Assembly (NCBI GenBank): GCA_017458805.1
Contig: JAFTAC010000174.1
Coordinates: forward strand, 1 to 21,193
Source: Victivallales bacterium
GTDB taxonomy: Bacteria; Verrucomicrobiota; Lentisphaeria; Oligosphaerales; Oligosphaeraceae
DNA length: 21,193 bases
Reading direction: 5' to 3'
Part shown: positions 12,806-21,027 of the stretch, piece after piece
Layout of the letters: every line of letters begins with the position of its first letter
Numbering within the stretch: position 1 is the first letter of the stretch
Program-made: the position numbers and the translations under genes
The notes under the pieces: generated by a model
Databases searched by the model: none
What the model was told of the DNA's origin: nothing
The model's input: only the letters and a program-made list of their open reading frames with translations

Positions 12806-15800
12806 TTATCCTAACGTAACATCCAAACAGGTGTTTTGGGTGAATTCGAGCACCTGCTTTTGCAAAAATACACTGCCATCCTTTGTGGCTTTGCGGATGA
12901 GAAGCGTTTGCTTGCCGACGCCATGCGCCGTGATGTGCATGCGAGCAGATTTCCCCTTGCCCGTTACGGTGAACTGCAGCCAGAGATTGACGCAGTCTTC
13001 GGGCTCCAGGGCGGTGCCGTCGGGCAGGATCCAGATGGTCTTCGGCTGGCGTTCCACAACCGTGGTCTGCCAGGAAGCCTGCGGCGTGTGGATGGTGGAG
13101 GTTTTGGCGTTGCCTGCAGTGGTCCAGTCGGTGTTGAGCAGCATCAGCTGGCGGACACCCGTCTGCGGGTCAAGCCATTCGTTCCAGAAAAGCTCGCGGC
13201 TGGGGTCTTCGACATGGCACTCGGGAAGGTGGTCGCCGCAGAGCTTCGCCACCAGGGCGCCCATCACCTGACGCAAGGCCTCGTGGCCTGGATAGGCGTA
13301 GGCGGTCAGCAGATAGACAGTGCCTTGCCCGTAGCGATAGGCGACCACCAGCGGACGGCCTGTGGTACTGTCCCAAATCAGCGGAACGGCTCCGCATAGC
13401 TCCACGTCAGCCAGATGGCAGGGACCGTCCTCGTCAACAGATTTGCTGGGGATGCCCGAAAGGTCGGGCACGGGGTAGGCTTCGCGTTCTGCGCAGTTCC
13501 AGTCGCCGCTGAAACGCTCGGCGATTCCGCGCACCTTCACACCGCAGAGTTCGGAGAGGTCGCCGTCCTGCCAGAGGGCGAGGTCGGTTATCTCCTCCAG
13601 AAACTCGCGCCGCACATGAGTGGAGAACTGGGGCAGGCCGATGAGCAGGGTGCCGCCCTGGCGGACAAAGGAGGCCAGCTTGTCGTAGTCCTCTGGAATC
13701 ATCGTGTTCCACCCCAGGTGAAGCAGGAGGGAGTACTGGCTGAGGTAGTCGGCGGAGGCCTCGGTGGGCACTTCGTCGAAGTCGCCGTATGGCGTGCCGG
13801 AGAAGAAGAAACGGCGCTTGGTGAAGTCCTGGCGCAGCGGCTGCGTACTTGCGCCAGGCATCAGCACATCCAGAAGCTGGCGGCATTTTTCGGGTTGGCG
13901 GTGGCCCCAGCAGGGGTAGGTGCTGCCGAAAAGCCCCCAGACGGAGTAGTCGGGGGTCTGCTGTGTGTCGCAGATGAAGCCGTTGAACGGGGCGGCGTAG
14001 CGTCCCTCCACGAAAGCGATTTTGCGGACGGGGCGCCCTTGGCGCGGATGGGTTTTCACAAAGCGGTAGAAGGCGCGCGTCATATCACGCTTGCCTTTGG
14101 TCAGCGCGTCGTCCCACGCCTGGCGCTCCTCTTTGAAGAGCTCGAAGAGGCTGTCCTCCTCGTAAATCATGCTCGCGCCCATCATCCAGGGCTGGAAAAT
14201 GGAGAGGAAGTACTGTCCGAGGTGCGTCTCCGAGTAGAGCTGGTAGCAGTGCTGGATGGCGATATGGACGCCCCATTCGCCGCTTCCGAGGGTTTCGGCG
14301 GCGGGGCGCGCCTGCGAGCAGATGTGCTGCGTGTGCGGGACCATCGTCTCCGTGCGGATGAAATCGGCGCCCGCCATGTAACAGTAGCGGTGGCCGCCCG
14401 AAGCATCGCCGAAGGCGGCGCGCCTGGCGACCTTGTGCGCACGGTCAATCTCGATTTTCAGGCGTTTGATGTAGTGTTCCATCGCGGTCTTCATGTCCTC
14501 CGAGCGCCACTCCATCATGGGGTCGAAGGCATAGACGGCTCCAGGCCACTCATGGCGTCCCACGCTGTGAAGCATCTTGCCAGCCGCCTTGCAGAGCGCG
14601 CCGCTGTCGAAGCTGGTCGCCGCCTCCACGTAGATGTGGTGGTCGCGGCAGAAGGCCCCCCAGCGGGCCAGGTTCTCATCGGACGGCTCCCTGTCAAGGA
14701 AGGCGCGGAAGACCACGAGGTTGCCGAGGCGCGTGCGCCAGGTGTAGTCAAGCAGCCACTCCATGGACTCTGAATCATCGTGGGGGACGACGGTCATATC
14801 GTAGCCGACGGTCACCTCGGGCGTTTCGTCGCGAAGCGCATAGACAGCGTCGATGACGCCCTCAGTGCCTTTGGAGGTGGTCACGGCGACGTTCCGCCCC
14901 GCTTGCTTGAGCGTGAAGCGGAACTCGTTCCACCCCTTGCGGAGGGCAAGGGAAGCCTCACCGCCAGGCCAGCGCACCGCGCACTTGTCTGCGCGGACGG
15001 CGAAGATGCGCCCGATGAGCTCCTCGCCAGCCAGTGCCCACTGGGGCAGGGAGAGCTGGAGGTGGTTGTAGCGGTGCTGCCGCAGGGAGAGGCGGTTGAT
15101 GAGCAGCCAGCAGGAGTCGTGGCCGTTCTCCAGCTCCAGAAGGTGTTTGCCTGGGCGTGCCTGGAAGGTGAGCCAGAGGTCTTCGAGCATCTGCATGAAA
15201 TCGTCGTGCTTGCGGAAATAACGGCGTTGCTGTGCCACCTTTTTGCCGTCGCAGTAGAGCACGACAGGCATGTAGGCGCAGCACTGCTGCTCGTCGCCTG
15301 GGGTGTAGCCAGGGGCAATCATGGCGGCGAGGTGGAGGAGCTGCTCGGTGAAATCGGTCGTCTCCGCAGGAATCTCCACGGGGAGCTTCAGGCGTTCGCC
15401 AGGAGCGAGCCAGGCGGTGCGGATGCGCGCCCAGTCATGCACGGGAAGCAGCTTCTTCAGGTCGTCGGCATGCCAGAGCTGCTCGCCTTCGGCGGCTGGA
15501 GGCATGTACCAGAAGTAGCCTGTGCGTGTCACCACGACCTTGCACCCCAGGTACTTGGGGCTGACGGCAAACTCCAGGCGTCCGCGTTCCTGTATATCCT
15601 GTGCGGTGAAGACGAAATTGCCCGACTGGGTTTTCAGCGTGAATGTCGCGCCCTTCTTGACATCGGCCAGCACGCGTATGCCGCTGACGCCGCGACGCGT
15701 TGAGGATTCCCAGCGCGGGGCCTCCAGCAGGGTTTCATGGGCGCAATGCCCAGGCCCGAACCATATCACGGGATAGTCCAGCTTCCAGCACTTTTGGATG

Positions 15801-15907
15801 GTGCCCTCCGTACACTCCAGCGTTCCATCCCAACGATAGACGGGATGGTAGTGGCGGCGTGAATAGAGGTATTGATACCCCCAGTCGATGCGAAAATCTA
15901 GTTTCAT
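12806..15907 (-). CDS. Large glycoside-hydrolase-like protein
   Basis: A 1033-residue protein without signal peptide or membrane segment. Residues 60-360 look like beta-sandwich domains (KHLLELENG and KGWNEFRFTLKQAGRNV, as in sugar-binding modules). Residues 370-620 look like a TIM-barrel region (TVGYDMTVVPHDD; HHIYVEAAT; FDPMMEWRSED; GVHIAIQHCYQLYSE; FQPWMMGASMIYEED). Residues 705-860 resemble the class I glutamine-amidotransferase-like domain of beta-galactosidase (trimerisation domain): DYDKLASFVRQGGTLLIGLP, later YRYGQGTVYLLTAY. A terminal beta domain follows. This order recalls GH42-like or uncharacterised PVC glycosidases, but catalytic residues cannot be named with confidence. AAGGA precedes the ATG with about 7 bases. 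It lies upstream of the GH2 gene on the same strand, so shared polysaccharide use is likely. Confidence 0.7.
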   Translation of the reverse strand: MKLDFRIDWGYQYLYSRRHYHPVYRWDGTLECTEGTIQKCWKLDYPVIWFGPGHCAHETLLEAPRWESSTRRGVSGIRVLADVKKGATFTLKTQSGNFVFTAQDIQERGRLEFAVSPKYLGCKVVVTRTGYFWYMPPAAEGEQLWHADDLKKLLPVHDWARIRTAWLAPGERLKLPVEIPAETTDFTEQLLHLAAMIAPGYTPGDEQQCCAYMPVVLYCDGKKVAQQRRYFRKHDDFMQMLEDLWLTFQARPGKHLLELENGHDSCWLLINRLSLRQHRYNHLQLSLPQWALAGEELIGRIFAVRADKCAVRWPGGEASLALRKGWNEFRFTLKQAGRNVAVTTSKGTEGVIDAVYALRDETPEVTVGYDMTVVPHDDSESMEWLLDYTWRTRLGNLVVFRAFLDREPSDENLARWGAFCRDHHIYVEAATSFDSGALCKAAGKMLHSVGRHEWPGAVYAFDPMMEWRSEDMKTAMEHYIKRLKIEIDRAHKVARRAAFGDASGGHRYCYMAGADFIRTETMVPHTQHICSQARPAAETLGSGEWGVHIAIQHCYQLYSETHLGQYFLSIFQPWMMGASMIYEEDSLFELFKEERQAWDDALTKGKRDMTRAFYRFVKTHPRQGRPVRKIAFVEGRYAAPFNGFICDTQQTPDYSVWGLFGSTYPCWGHRQPEKCRQLLDVLMPGASTQPLRQDFTKRRFFFSGTPYGDFDEVPTEASADYLSQYSLLLHLGWNTMIPEDYDKLASFVRQGGTLLIGLPQFSTHVRREFLEEITDLALWQDGDLSELCGVKVRGIAERFSGDWNCAEREAYPVPDLSGIPSKSVDEDGPCHLADVELCGAVPLIWDSTTGRPLVVAYRYGQGTVYLLTAYAYPGHEALRQVMGALVAKLCGDHLPECHVEDPSRELFWNEWLDPQTGVRQLMLLNTDWTTAGNAKTSTIHTPQASWQTTVVERQPKTIWILPDGTALEPEDCVNLWLQFTVTGKGKSARMHITAHGVGKQTLLIRKATKDGSVFLQKQVLEFTQNTCLDVTLG

Positions 15908-15930
15908 GGTGGTTCCTTTTTTGGGTTATC

Positions 15931-16119
15931 GCTGCGCTTGAGCGCAGCGCACAGAACAGGTGGCGCAGCGCACAGAACAGGTGGCGCAGCGCACAGGACA
16001 GGTGGCGCAGCGCACAGGACAGGTGGCGCAGCGCACAGGACAGGTGGCGCAGCGCACAGGACAGGTGGCGCAGCGCACAGGACAGGTGGTGCGGCGCACA
16101 GAACAGGTATGTCCTGTGC
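15931..16119. repeat. 21-bp tandem array, 8 copies, bracketed by inverted unit fragments
   Basis: The unit is GCGCAGCGCACAGGACAGGTG, given here as GCGCAGCGCACAG then GACAGGTG. Eight copies occupy 15942-16109 with no length change. Copies 1, 2 and 8 have AGAACAG instead of AGGACAG, and copy 8 has further changes. On the left, GCTGCGCT (15931-15938) is the reverse complement of the first unit's start and makes a hairpin with it. On the right, GTCCTGTGC (16111-16119) is the reverse complement of GCACAGGAC in the unit. The array lies between the kinase gene stop and the RBS of the 1033-residue gene. Confidence 0.95.
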
Positions 16120-16138
16120 CCAGTGCTAAAGCACTGGG
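16119..16138. other. Hairpin after kinase-FGE gene
   Basis: CCCAGTGC and GCACTGGG pair perfectly over 8 bp around TAAA, seven bases after the kinase gene stop on the minus strand. There is no U-tract, so intrinsic termination is doubtful. Together with the adjacent inverted repeat fragment it forms a compact structured 3' end. Confidence 0.5.
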
Positions 16139-16144
16139 GTGTCT

Positions 16145-18058
16145 TCACTTCTGTGGTACCAAAGCAACGCGGAAGCCGATGGCGAACGCCCTCGCGTTCA
16201 GAATGCAGAAGCGTTTGACTGGGGAACAATTCACTTCAAACAGCATATAGCAGCTTCCGCGAATCATATAACGTGCGCCTGAAGTCCCGCAGGGGTCGAT
16301 TCCACCTTTGAAATGGGGGTCGATGACATCCCCTTCGGGCCAATCACCCCTGTCGAGGCAATACTCCCAGACGTTTCCGCTCATATCATGAAAGCCCAGT
16401 TCATTTGGTTTCTTCTCCCCCACGGGGTGCTGGGCATTGTCGTTCTCTGCCATCTGCTTTTTCAGTTCATCCCAAGTCGAAGTATGTTCCAGCCGCTCGC
16501 GACCCGAATTGGCATAATACCACCCCACCTCGTCAAGATTGTCGCTTCCACTGAACCTGTAGTGCTTCGAGAGCTTCCCGCCCCTGGCGGCATACTCCCA
16601 CTGTGCCTCTGTCGGAAGGTCAAAGACATAGCCTTTTGGCAGGCGCCCTGCCTTTTGTTCCAACTGCGTTAGCTTTGTGCAGAACATGCGTGCATCGTCC
16701 CAATTGACTTTGTTCACGGGGTATTTTGCACCCTTTTTCATCACTGACGGGTCTTCCCTCATCACAGCCAGATACTGTTCCTGCGTCACCTCGTATTTGC
16801 CAAGCATGAAATCTCTGGTCAGCGTCACGCGCTGCTCTTCAGTCCCATCAGCGTCATTGATGATGCCCATGAAAAAACTTCCTGCCTCAACCTTGATTAG
16901 CTCCAGCAGAACATCGCCAGGCAGGTGGACTGTCATGGTTGTCGGCAAGGCTTCTGCCTTGCTGGCGGTGACTGGTGCAGTGGTCAGTACAGCTGCTTGT
17001 TCTGGGCTTTTGGCGTCTTGTTGTGTGCGTGGCGCGAAAAGCGCCACGGAAAAAGCCAGAGCGAGAATCGCCACCGCTGCCACGCCGACCACAATGCGCC
17101 TGAGAGGGCTGGTCCCTGCGCCTTCCCCGCCCAATGCCTTCACGAACTCCGCACAGCTTGGAAAGCGGTCGGCGGACTTCTTGGAGAGGGCACGTCGCAG
17201 GGCGCTGTTCGCAAAGGCAGGCACACCTTTGATAGGCTCCACCGCTTCTTCCAAAACCGCGTGCTTCAAGACCTCGATGTCCGTTGCATCGAAGGGGAGG
17301 CATCCTGCCAGCATCTCGTATGCCATGACGGCTAGCGCGTATTGGTCGGCGGACGCCCCTTGCGGCTTGCCGCACCACTGCTCTGGTGCCATGTAGGCAC
17401 GTGTGCCGCTTGTGCCATGGTAGGCCCTCGACACGTGTGTGAGGCTGCTGTAGATTTGGGCTGCGAGGCCAAAGTCCATCACCTTCACCTTGCCGTCGAG
17501 CGTGAGCATCACATTGCTTGGCTTGATGTCGCGGTGCATCACCTTCAGGTCGTGCGCATAGTCCAACGCCTCCGCCATCTGGCGCAAAATGGGCAGCGCC
17601 TCTTCAAGCGAGATGTTGCCACGTTCCTTCCGCGCACGGTGCATCCAGCTGCGCAGGTTCTCACCCTTGACATACTCCATCACAAGGTAGTAGTCGCCTG
17701 TATCTTTATCCAGCTCAAGGCTTTTGGAGACAGCGATGTTTTGGTGGACGAGGCGCGAGACCAGCTGGAAATTCTCGCGCACCTCCTCCAGCTCCGCCGG
17801 ATTGTGGGAAAGTTCCGGTGGCAGCGCCTTCAGCGCGACCTCGATTCCCGCCGTGCAGTCCAGACAGCGATAGACCACCCCCATGGCGCCGCGTCCCAGG
17901 TCCTCGATGACCTCGTAGCGGCCATCGACCAGCCTGTCGCCCGGGTGCGGTCCCAGTGGACGCGCGTCTTTCCGCACCTTCGCCGTCGGGAAATCGTATC
18001 CGTCGTCAGAGGGTGCGCCTTGCTCGGTCATGAATTTGTAGTCGTCCATTGTTGCCAT
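16145..18058 (-). CDS. Transmembrane Ser/Thr protein kinase with FGE-like sensor domain
   Basis: 637 residues. An N-terminal PknB-type kinase (about 48-310) has all key motifs: glycine loop LGRGAMGVVYR, Lys77 in VALKAL, HRDIKPSN (Asp177), DFG (Asp195) and MAPEQ. One transmembrane helix follows (about 321-343, RRIVVGVAAVAILALAFSVA), then a linker and a formylglycine-generating-enzyme/sulfatase-modifying-factor domain (about 388-637: VEAGSFFMG, KYEVTQEQYLAVM, LPTEAQWEYAARGG, GFHDMSGNVWEYC, GFRVAL). The cysteine pair of true FGE (RGGSxxCxxxxC) does not align: here it reads IRGSCYMLFEVNC, so a binding or sensing role is more likely than catalysis. Predicted topology: kinase inside, FGE-like domain outside. 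Similar kinase-FGE proteins are known in PVC bacteria (for example chlamydial Pkn1). It starts 3 bases after the stop of the FHA gene and has no SD, so translational coupling is likely. Confidence 0.9.
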   Translation of the reverse strand: MATMDDYKFMTEQGAPSDDGYDFPTAKVRKDARPLGPHPGDRLVDGRYEVIEDLGRGAMGVVYRCLDCTAGIEVALKALPPELSHNPAELEEVRENFQLVSRLVHQNIAVSKSLELDKDTGDYYLVMEYVKGENLRSWMHRARKERGNISLEEALPILRQMAEALDYAHDLKVMHRDIKPSNVMLTLDGKVKVMDFGLAAQIYSSLTHVSRAYHGTSGTRAYMAPEQWCGKPQGASADQYALAVMAYEMLAGCLPFDATDIEVLKHAVLEEAVEPIKGVPAFANSALRRALSKKSADRFPSCAEFVKALGGEGAGTSPLRRIVVGVAAVAILALAFSVALFAPRTQQDAKSPEQAAVLTTAPVTASKAEALPTTMTVHLPGDVLLELIKVEAGSFFMGIINDADGTEEQRVTLTRDFMLGKYEVTQEQYLAVMREDPSVMKKGAKYPVNKVNWDDARMFCTKLTQLEQKAGRLPKGYVFDLPTEAQWEYAARGGKLSKHYRFSGSDNLDEVGWYYANSGRERLEHTSTWDELKKQMAENDNAQHPVGEKKPNELGFHDMSGNVWEYCLDRGDWPEGDVIDPHFKGGIDPCGTSGARYMIRGSCYMLFEVNCSPVKRFCILNARAFAIGFRVALVPQK

Positions 18059-18061
18059 TCA

Positions 18062-18955
18062 TTAAAAATGGGCAGTCTGCCCCTTCTGAGAGTTTCCAAT
18101 CAACCTCTGCGCAAAATGGCGCGCCTCCACGGCAAGCGTGCCTTCCTGGAGCTTCGCGCCGTTGGCGAGGGGCGTCAGCTTCCCCGAAGGCGTCTGCAAC
18201 AGGAAGCCGCCATTTTGGCGGCAGATGCGGAAGCCTGCAAGAGAACCGTCCAAGCTGCCAAGGTCGCAGCACTGCCAGACAATTGCAAAGCCCTCGGGCA
18301 GACCGTCCTCTCTTGCCAGCGTGACAGCCTGCACTGCATGTGTTTCGTCTGTCTGAATCTTCAGTTGGAAGGCGATGTCGCCCATCGAGAGACGGCATTG
18401 CGACGGCAGGGGAATGCCCGCTTTGCCGCCGATTGCGGGCGGGAGACCGTCGATGCGCGTGGTATCTTTCGTTGTGAAGAGCAGGACATGGTCGCCGCCG
18501 TTGTGTATCTCCAGCTGTTCGCGGCTGACTGTTGACGTGGGCCATTCGGTCGGCTTGGTGTTGTTCTTCCAATCGACGATGATAAAGTCGTTTTTTCTTG
18601 GAAGCCGCCCGCATTTGACCTTCTCCCTGGCGCAGAGATAGAGTGTGAAGTCGCCGATGAGCAGCGTCAGCGCGTCAAGCGGCTCTGGCGGTGGGAGGAC
18701 CTGGGCTGCGGCTTCACCTGCAATAAGCTGCGGCGATAATACGGGGGACACCGCCCTGGGGGCGGTCTCATTCCGCACCTGCACGCGCTGCTTCTGGAGG
18801 TACTCCTCCAAATCCTTTCCCATCACTCTGTAGCTCTTGCCGAACCTATACGCTGGCAATTCCCCTGTGCGCACCAGATTATAAACCATCTGGTAGGAGA
18901 CGCCGAACTTCGCCGCTATCTCATGAAGGGTATAGAATGTTACGTTTTCCAGCAT
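18062..18955 (-). CDS. HTH (excisionase-type) plus FHA-like domain regulator
   Basis: 297 residues. Residues 5-56 form a MerR/excisionase-type DNA-binding domain (YTLHEIAAKFGVSYQMVYNL, then TGELPAYRFGKSYRV and KDLEEYLQKQ). After a Pro/Ala-rich linker, residues about 93-205 fit a forkhead-associated phosphothreonine-binding domain: CGRLPRKNDFII (the 'GR' strand), TVSREQLEI (the 'SRxH' motif with Gln-Leu for His), DTTRIDGLP and CRLSMGDIAFQLKI. The last ~90 residues (GFAIVWQCCDLGS to the end) could be a second beta domain. The stop lies 3 bases before the kinase start, so the two form an operon. Inference: this protein binds phosphorylated kinase or substrate and links the signal to DNA or to localisation. 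The FHA assignment is by motif only. Confidence 0.75.
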   Translation of the reverse strand: MLENVTFYTLHEIAAKFGVSYQMVYNLVRTGELPAYRFGKSYRVMGKDLEEYLQKQRVQVRNETAPRAVSPVLSPQLIAGEAAAQVLPPPEPLDALTLLIGDFTLYLCAREKVKCGRLPRKNDFIIVDWKNNTKPTEWPTSTVSREQLEIHNGGDHVLLFTTKDTTRIDGLPPAIGGKAGIPLPSQCRLSMGDIAFQLKIQTDETHAVQAVTLAREDGLPEGFAIVWQCCDLGSLDGSLAGFRICRQNGGFLLQTPSGKLTPLANGAKLQEGTLAVEARHFAQRLIGNSQKGQTAHF

Positions 18956-18959
18956 TGTC

Positions 18960-18990
18960 GTGATATTACCTCATTTTAAATATATATCAC
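18960..18990 (-). promoter_or_regulatory. Putative operator/promoter of the FHA-kinase operon
   Basis: GTGATAT (18960-18966) and ATATCAC (18984-18990) form a perfect inverted repeat with a 17-base, AT-rich spacer, immediately upstream of the HTH-FHA start codon (18955). TATAT words between the arms could serve as the -10 box. A second short palindrome, ATCAC-ATCG-GTGAT, overlaps the right arm. Autoregulation by the encoded HTH protein is possible. Confidence 0.4.
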
Positions 18991-19048
18991 ATCGGTGATT
19001 TTTCAATATGCCGTCCTGCTGGTATGCATTGTAGCTTTGGGAATTGCT

Positions 19049-19150
19049 TCAAATGATTCCTATTTCCTTCAAATCGTGCTCACGGAGGGTGCGCGTGATG
19101 TTGGAGACAAGACCGAACACATTGTTCATGCGACGCCACACACATGGCAT
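19049..19150 (-). pseudogene. Possible small gene or gene remnant (33 codons)
   Basis: A short frame from an ATG at 19150 encodes MPCVWRRMNNVFGLV and then a segment ending TLREHDLKEIGII before a TGA. The composition is protein-like (hydrophobic start, charged helix) and unlike the repeat-derived frames around it. It has no clear RBS. It may be a leftover of a longer gene or a chance frame. The remaining DNA between 18991 and 19205 shows nothing else. Confidence 0.2.
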
Positions 19151-19205
19151 GGTGGTTGCACACGAGGGGGCTGACGTATCAGAGGCAAAACACAACCCCG
19201 TGGTG

Positions 19206-19438
19206 GCGCAGCACGACGGGCAGGGGGGGGCGCAGGACGACGGCGAGGGCGCCGTCGTTACCCCACTGTGGCAATGCAAAAACCTGTGGTTGCGCAGGAC
19301 GACGGCGAGGGCGCCGTCGTTACCCCCTGCCCGTGGTTGCGCAGCGCGACGGCGAGGGCGCCGTCGCCACACCCTAACTGCGGCATTGCACTACCCCATG
19401 GTGGCGCAGGGCGACGGCGAGGGTGCCGTCGTTCCCCC
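19206..19438. repeat. REP-like palindromic repeats, 4 full copies
   Basis: Four ~34-base units begin at 19231, 19293, 19340 and 19405, with a degenerate one near 19206. The core is ACGACGGCG-AGGG-CGCCGTCGT, a 9-bp perfect stem with a four-base loop in the first two copies and slightly shorter in the third and fourth. Each is preceded by (G)CGCAG and three are followed by a C-run. Unlike the tandem arrays they are spaced 47-65 bases apart. They lie downstream of the ATPase gene stop (19445) and upstream of the FHA operon. Confidence 0.85.
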
Positions 19439-19444
19439 TGCAAA

Positions 19445-20887
19445 TCATTCCCCCTCAAACAGTGCCTCCATTGTAATCGTGTTTTGGATGATGTTGGCGT
19501 ATTGTCCGGAGGCAAGGCCGAATGTGGTGATGAGCGTTGGGAGAAGGGCGTAGTCTGTGCTTGTCTCCTCCTGAAGCACTGTGAGCTTGCGCCGTATTTC
19601 TCGGTCGTCCTGTTCGGTCATGGCGTACTCTCCCTGGGTGTACTTCATCTCGCAGACATTCATCACCCTGTCCTTGCGAACAAGCAGCATATCGATTTGC
19701 GCCTTGTGCTCCTTCGTTTTTCCATACCATGGTTCCGCCTGGCAGTGGACGCCGGAGATTCCAAGTGCGCGCTTGATTTGCGGCAGGTGAAGAAAGCACA
19801 AGTTCTCGAAAGCATGCCCGCTCCAGACGCGTATGGCGGGTGTCTGGAAGCTCTCCTGCCAGAAATGCGGATTTCCCGCACTTCTTTTCTTGTTGAAATG
19901 AAGGCAAAAGAGAGTAAAGCAGTCTGTCAACTTATAGCGTTTCTCGCGTATTCCGCCTCCGTACGGAATGTATTCCACTATGAAATCGCTGCTGACAAGC
20001 GACTGCAGGATTGTCGTCAATGCACCTCCGCTTTTTATGCCGCTCTTCTGTGAGATTTCAGTGCGGGATAAGCCAAGCGAACATGCGCCAAGCGAGGAGA
20101 CGATTCTATAGTAGTCGCTGTGATTCACGAAAAGCGATGCGAACATTCGGTCCAATTCCCCTGACAGAGGAGCGTTGTTTCGGAAAAACAGTTCATCCAC
20201 ATTCTGAACCAGGCTCAATCCCTTCTTCAGTCCAGAAAGATAGAAGGGGATGCCTCCGAATATCATATAGGCCTGGAGCTGATCAAATCGACTCAGCTGA
20301 ATGCCAGCTGCATGATAGTACTCCTCGCATTCACCAAGCGAAAAAGGTGCCAGATGAAGCACTTTGGTGAGGCGTCCGTAAAGGCCGCCGTGGTTGTTTA
20401 TCAGCTTGTCCATCATCCACGCGGTTGCAGAGCCGCAGACAATGAGCAGCAAATCATCCTGGTAGGCTCCCCAGCCATTCCAAAAATTCTCTAGTGCTGA
20501 AATGAAGCCTGAACGGGGGGTGTCCAGCCAGGGCAACTCGTCAATGAAAACAACCTGCCGCTGGCCCTCTCGCTTTTGCTCCAATAGCCGAATAAGCTCA
20601 TGAAAAGCCTCGAACCAATCCGCCAGCTCATGGTCAAGCTCCAGACCAAAATAACGCAAGGAATAGCCAAAGTTCTGCAACTGAGTCTGAAGAAGATGTT
20701 TTGTCTTCAGCTCCGCCGTGGAAATCCCCGCGTGACTAAACGCAAACTGATTGCGGAACACCTGGCGTACCAAAAACGTTTTCCCTACACGCCGACGACC
20801 GCATATAGCGACAAACTCCGCTCGCTGCGATTCATATAACCGCTTCAGTTCCTCACATTCCCGATGACGTCCTATCAACTTTTCCAT
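19445..20887 (-). CDS. AAA ATPase of archaeal-ATPase/DUF234 type
   Basis: 480 residues. It opens with the family's signature IGRHRECEELKRLYES, then Walker A CGRRRVGKT (about 29-37), Walker B VVFIDELPWLD, the sensor strand LLIVCGSAT, GGLYGRLTKVL, LAPFSLGEC and YMIFGGIPFYL. A winged-helix region follows (LSRTEISQKSGIKSGGALTT). The C-terminal DUF234 part carries a PD-(D/E)XK-like set (AQIDMLLVRKDRVMNVCEMK: Asp, Glu-x-Lys). Such STAND/AAA-type ATPases are common in archaea and gut anaerobes, and their job is poorly known; roles in DNA-related stress or defence are suggested but unproven. The RBS AGAGG is about 7 bases before the ATG. The upstream region has paired palindromes typical of autoregulation. 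It appears to be a single-gene unit bounded by repeats on both sides. Confidence 0.85.
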   Translation of the reverse strand: MEKLIGRHRECEELKRLYESQRAEFVAICGRRRVGKTFLVRQVFRNQFAFSHAGISTAELKTKHLLQTQLQNFGYSLRYFGLELDHELADWFEAFHELIRLLEQKREGQRQVVFIDELPWLDTPRSGFISALENFWNGWGAYQDDLLLIVCGSATAWMMDKLINNHGGLYGRLTKVLHLAPFSLGECEEYYHAAGIQLSRFDQLQAYMIFGGIPFYLSGLKKGLSLVQNVDELFFRNNAPLSGELDRMFASLFVNHSDYYRIVSSLGACSLGLSRTEISQKSGIKSGGALTTILQSLVSSDFIVEYIPYGGGIREKRYKLTDCFTLFCLHFNKKRSAGNPHFWQESFQTPAIRVWSGHAFENLCFLHLPQIKRALGISGVHCQAEPWYGKTKEHKAQIDMLLVRKDRVMNVCEMKYTQGEYAMTEQDDREIRRKLTVLQEETSTDYALLPTLITTFGLASGQYANIIQNTITMEALFEGE

Positions 20888-20907
20888 CGCTTTTCCTCTG
20901 GATATTC

Positions 20908-20990
20908 TGGCTAAACAATATGGTGATATTTAGCCAATAATGTCATGCTTCTTCATTCTATGGCTAAATAATATATATGATAATCAGCCA
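20908..20990 (-). promoter_or_regulatory. Two tandem palindromic operators before the ATPase gene
   Basis: The first palindrome has perfect 8-bp arms TGGCTAAA (20908-20915) and TTTAGCCA (20929-20936). The second begins with the same TGGCTAAA (20961-20968) and ends in TCAGCCA (20984-20990), with weaker symmetry. The AT-rich spacers include candidate -10 words. Four half-sites upstream of one gene suggest binding of a dimeric regulator, probably autoregulatory. Confidence 0.6.
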
Positions 20991-21027
20991 GAATGCAAGA
21001 GAGTATTCGCAAAAGTGGTTGTAAACG

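Noticed and set aside
13415..14773. 452-codon plus-strand frame opposite the glycosidase-like gene
   Set aside because: It is antisense to a well-supported gene, made open by high GC, with no recognisable motifs. The same applies to the frames at 14780..15703 and 17342..18535.
12565..16110. CRISPR array at the tandem repeats
   Set aside because: The units are contiguous with no unique spacers and no cas genes are nearby, although a Cas4-like nuclease exists in the element.
15938..16250. Frames with AAHRTGG and AQRTGQV repeats
   Set aside because: They are translations of the 21-bp tandem array in alternative frames, with no RBS or conserved domain.
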